DNA from: Methanomicrobiaceae archaeon
Lineage (GTDB): Archaea > Halobacteriota > Methanomicrobia > Methanomicrobiales > Methanomicrobiaceae
Assembly: GCA_030628325.1 (NCBI GenBank)
Contig: DAOVRB010000050.1
Coordinates: forward strand, 1-7,024
DNA length: 7,024 nt
Direction of reading: 5' to 3'
Shown: one piece after another, positions 5,339 through 7,024 of the stretch
Layout of the letters: each line of letters starts with the position of its first letter
Position numbering within the stretch: position 1 is the stretch's first letter
Notes under the pieces: generated by a model
Database searches by the model: none
Told to the model about the DNA's origin: nothing
What the model saw: only the letters and a program-made list of their open reading frames with translations
Made by a program: the position numbers and the translations under genes

Positions 5339-6670
5339 CTACCTGACACGAGATAATTCTGGTGGGTAACGCCTCATGGGCGCGACGTTTATTCCTTCCA
5401 GTTCTCCAAGCGCAAAAGTGAAGCGGTCTTTTATTGTTGATGGCAGTTCTTTCTCATCAATCTCCTCAAAACCATACTTTTTATAAAAATCAACAAGCTC
5501 TATTACAGAATGCATGTAAAGAGTCTCGTCCCCACATGCGTCTACAAGGGCCTTTACAACCAGATTTGCATAACCATGGCCCCTGAATACCTCAGGCACA
5601 AAAATTGCATCCACTTCCAGCCCGTCAGAGTGCCTTTTACACCGCCCGACTCCAACCAGAGTATCTTCCACAAATACACCAAAAGTACGATCATTAACCG
5701 GATCCACCTTCTGCCCATGGTAATTCAGCCAGATTTCCTCACAAAGACTGAATTCATCCGTTCCCAGTTCACGTACACTGACATCCAGTTTGTATCCGGG
5801 AAACATGACAAATACAGGACTCTTTGACTTTTTTGCTACTTCGGCAGTGACACTCCCCAGAGCAATATTTGTAATATAATCATTTTTCCCAAACCGCCCC
5901 ATCATGATTAACGAATTTTCTTTTTCACAGGCAAATTCAATGATCTTTTCAACAGGACTTCCAAGACTGATTTTACAGTCAACATGAAGGCCGGCCTCTT
6001 CAAGCACTTTTTTCATGAAACCCAGATGCTTCTCTCCCCCTTCCACAAGGGAATCAATCTCTTCTCTTGTTTCAGCACTTTTAATTACATGAAGCAGAGT
6101 AATACGGGAAAAATATCTATTATATTTTTTTATTTTCAGAACCAGATCATGTGACGGTTTTGAGAAATCAACCGGACACAGAACATTGGACAGGAGATTT
6201 ATGCATGACTTTTCAAGAGTGCATCCCATCGGTTTTGTCTGTCTTTTATATGGCATAATCATAACATGCCTGTCAGCCTTGCGGAGCACTGATTCAGATA
6301 CACTGCCAAGGAAAAAACCTTCAATAAGACCGCGTCCGCGCGCTCCCAGAACAATTAACGAAACATCCTCTTCACCTGCAACAGATAAAATAGAGTCTGA
6401 AATCTCCCCGCTATTATTTTTTTCAATCAGAACAGAGACATCCATACCAAGGGAGTTCATGAATACTTTCTCTTCATTCATTTCCCCCTGAACCTCTTTG
6501 AGAGATTCACCTTTGCCGTTGCCAAAGAACCATCTGCCATTGGATTTTGCCTTTGAATTCACAACATGGAGTAGTACAACCCTGCGGGCACCAGGAATTT
6601 CATGCATGCATTCCACAATATACCGGGCATAATCAGAAAAATCAGTAGGGATAAGAATTTTTTCAAACAT
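5339..6670 (-). CDS. Fusion protein: tandem universal stress protein (UspA) domains plus GNAT N-acetyltransferase
   Basis: The 443-residue soluble protein has three domains. USP domain 1 (about 1-141) begins KILIPTDFS with the conserved Asp10 and carries the ATP-binding pattern G109-x2-G112-x9-G122-S123. USP domain 2 (about 160-290) has CPVDFS (Asp168) and G258-x2-G261-x10-G272-S273, one residue longer than the usual spacing, so its nucleotide binding is less certain. The GNAT domain (about 296-425) shows the acetyl-CoA pyrophosphate loop RGHGYA (363-368) after a beta strand ending in VDAIFVPE, and FYKKYGFEE (395-403), the usual motif B. No signal peptide or membrane segment is seen. A nucleotide-responsive acetyltransferase is the natural inference; the substrate is unknown. 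It is monocistronic, with its own TATA box, a palindrome at the presumed start, AGGGT six bases before the ATG, and a T-rich terminator. Confidence 0.92.
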   Translation of the reverse strand: MFEKILIPTDFSDYARYIVECMHEIPGARRVVLLHVVNSKAKSNGRWFFGNGKGESLKEVQGEMNEEKVFMNSLGMDVSVLIEKNNSGEISDSILSVAGEEDVSLIVLGARGRGLIEGFFLGSVSESVLRKADRHVMIMPYKRQTKPMGCTLEKSCINLLSNVLCPVDFSKPSHDLVLKIKKYNRYFSRITLLHVIKSAETREEIDSLVEGGEKHLGFMKKVLEEAGLHVDCKISLGSPVEKIIEFACEKENSLIMMGRFGKNDYITNIALGSVTAEVAKKSKSPVFVMFPGYKLDVSVRELGTDEFSLCEEIWLNYHGQKVDPVNDRTFGVFVEDTLVGVGRCKRHSDGLEVDAIFVPEVFRGHGYANLVVKALVDACGDETLYMHSVIELVDFYKKYGFEEIDEKELPSTIKDRFTFALGELEGINVAPMRRYPPELSRVR

Positions 6671-6679
6671 GTAATTACC

Positions 6680-6698
6680 CTGACAATGATATTGTCAG
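6680..6698. promoter_or_regulatory. Perfect palindrome at the predicted transcription start, candidate operator
   Basis: CTGACAAT-GAT-ATTGTCAG is a perfect 8-bp inverted repeat with a three-base centre. It lies 11 bases downstream of the TATA box and 9 bases before the start codon of the USP-GNAT gene, where the transcription start is expected. A dimeric repressor bound here would block the polymerase. No regulator gene is in the window, so the binding protein is unknown. A hairpin in the 5' leader is the alternative. Confidence 0.55.
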
Positions 6699-6709
6699 AA
6701 ATAATAACA

Positions 6710-6717
6710 TTTATAAA
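6710..6717 (-). promoter_or_regulatory. TATA box of the USP-GNAT gene
   Basis: TTTATAAA lies 39 bases before the ATG and closely matches the methanogen TATA consensus. A start 23-25 bases downstream would fall near 6685-6687, inside the palindrome, leaving a leader of about 15 bases. The A/C-rich sequence just upstream (CAAAACCCAA) would occupy the BRE position. Confidence 0.65.
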
Positions 6718-6850
6718 TTGGGTTTTGAAGGCAGCATCTCTTTTTTCAGTGATTTTGATTATTGATCGGGAATTAACAGTGGCTAAAAAACAGATCCTCT
6801 TAGAGAATTCTGTTGAATTTATGATAATTTAGATTAAACATCAATCCCGG
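6718..6850. other. Intergenic DNA upstream of the USP-GNAT promoter
   Basis: This AT-rich stretch lies between the promoter and the transposon-like hairpin. A plus-strand frame crosses it (hydrophobic, ending near 6832), but it begins antisense to the stress-protein gene and has no ribosome site. I see no convincing gene or repeat here. Confidence 0.5.
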
Positions 6851-7024
6851 TTAACTACCCACGACTTCAGTCGCGGGTTTCCTGCCTGTTTTGATCGTGA
6901 AAAAATGAAGTGAGGTAGGTTGTTTTACATTAATATCTGGAAAGATACTGTTGTATTTCCCAGGGGTGAACAGCTGTATTGAAAGACTCCAACTCAATAC
7001 GGGCAATACTGTTCAGACCATCGA
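6851..7024 (-). mobile_element. Possible IS200/IS605-type (IS1341-like) element end, continuing past the window
   Basis: The minus strand at 6877-6858 forms the hairpin CCCGCGAC-TGAA-GTCGTGGG: eight pairs with one G·U, preceded by GGCAGGAAA and followed by TAGTTAAC. Hairpins with this layout (AGGAA, CCCACGAC-type stem, GTGGGTAGTT) are familiar to me at the right ends of tnpB-bearing IS200/IS605 elements in archaea. A truncated reading frame ends about 50 bases upstream on the same strand, as tnpB would. The G·U in place of a G-C or A-T pair is consistent with RNA-level selection or slight decay. The boundary near 6851 is approximate. The call rests on pattern memory and is not confirmed. Confidence 0.4.
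6930..7024 (-). CDS. C-terminal 30 codons of an unidentified protein entering from the right edge, possibly TnpB
   Basis: A minus-strand frame is open from the window edge to TAA at 6930-6932. The visible end contains GLNSIARIELESFNTAVHP and WEIQQYLSRY, a protein-like composition. I do not recognise the sequence. Its position before an IS200/IS605-like hairpin suggests the variable tail of a TnpB protein, which follows the C-terminal zinc-binding region and is poorly conserved. No zinc-finger cysteines are in the visible part, so it could equally be another gene or a chance frame. Confidence 0.3.
   Translation of the reverse strand, partial: DGLNSIARIELESFNTAVHPWEIQQYLSRY

Noticed and set aside
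6602..6832. 76-codon plus-strand ORF running out of the stress-protein gene
   Set aside because: It starts antisense to the USP-GNAT coding region, crosses that gene's TATA box and palindrome, and has no ribosome site. The later hydrophobic part could be translated only from an unsupported internal ATG.
6851..6890. Hairpin as a transcription terminator
   Set aside because: No T-run follows on the minus strand, and archaeal termination does not rely on hairpins; the transposon-end reading fits better.
1..7024. CRISPR array or toxin-antitoxin pair
   Set aside because: No regularly spaced repeats and no gene pair of suitable size or motif were found on either strand.

Overview
The window is archaeal, most likely a methanogen of the class Methanomicrobia (possibly Methanomicrobiales). 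The evidence is archaeal-type ribosomal proteins (uS13, uS4, uS11, eL18, uL13, uS9), three archaeal RNA polymerase subunits (D, N, K) in the order conserved in euryarchaea, two tRNA genes without an encoded CCA, TATA-type promoters, and an RpoD carrying two ferredoxin-like cysteine clusters. The lineage is inferred from protein resemblance and was not tested by a search.

Layout: every confident gene lies on the minus strand, so the window reads right to left. At the far right (about 6851-7024) there is a hairpin resembling the end of an IS200/IS605-type element, preceded by the last 30 codons of a reading frame that enters from beyond the edge, perhaps a tnpB tail. Next comes a single gene (5339-6670) with its own TATA box and a perfect palindrome at the expected transcription start. 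It encodes a 443-residue fusion of two universal stress protein domains and a GNAT acetyltransferase domain, and a T-rich stretch typical of archaeal terminators follows it.

From 4719 to 5338 there is no convincing gene, only a putative tRNA promoter, several clean inverted repeats and a doubtful 37-codon plus-strand ORF.

From 4718 down to 1 runs a compact transcription/translation operon: tRNA-Ser(GCT), rps13, rps4, rps11, rpoD, rpl18e, rpl13, rps9, rpoN, tRNA-Pro(CGG), rpoK, eno (truncated by the window edge). Genes overlap or sit 1-35 bases apart, many with visible Shine-Dalgarno sequences, which points to cotranscription and translational coupling. The operon joins 30S and 50S proteins to the polymerase assembly platform (D and N, which bind each other in the enzyme) and to subunit K, so ribosome and RNA polymerase supply can be set together. 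Two tRNAs are embedded in it and a glycolytic/gluconeogenic enzyme closes the visible part.

The operon itself is standard archaeal synteny. The less ordinary items are the USP-USP-GNAT protein with its operator-like palindrome, the transposon-like end to its right, the inverted repeats in the intergenic region, and a G·U-rich anticodon stem in tRNA-Pro.
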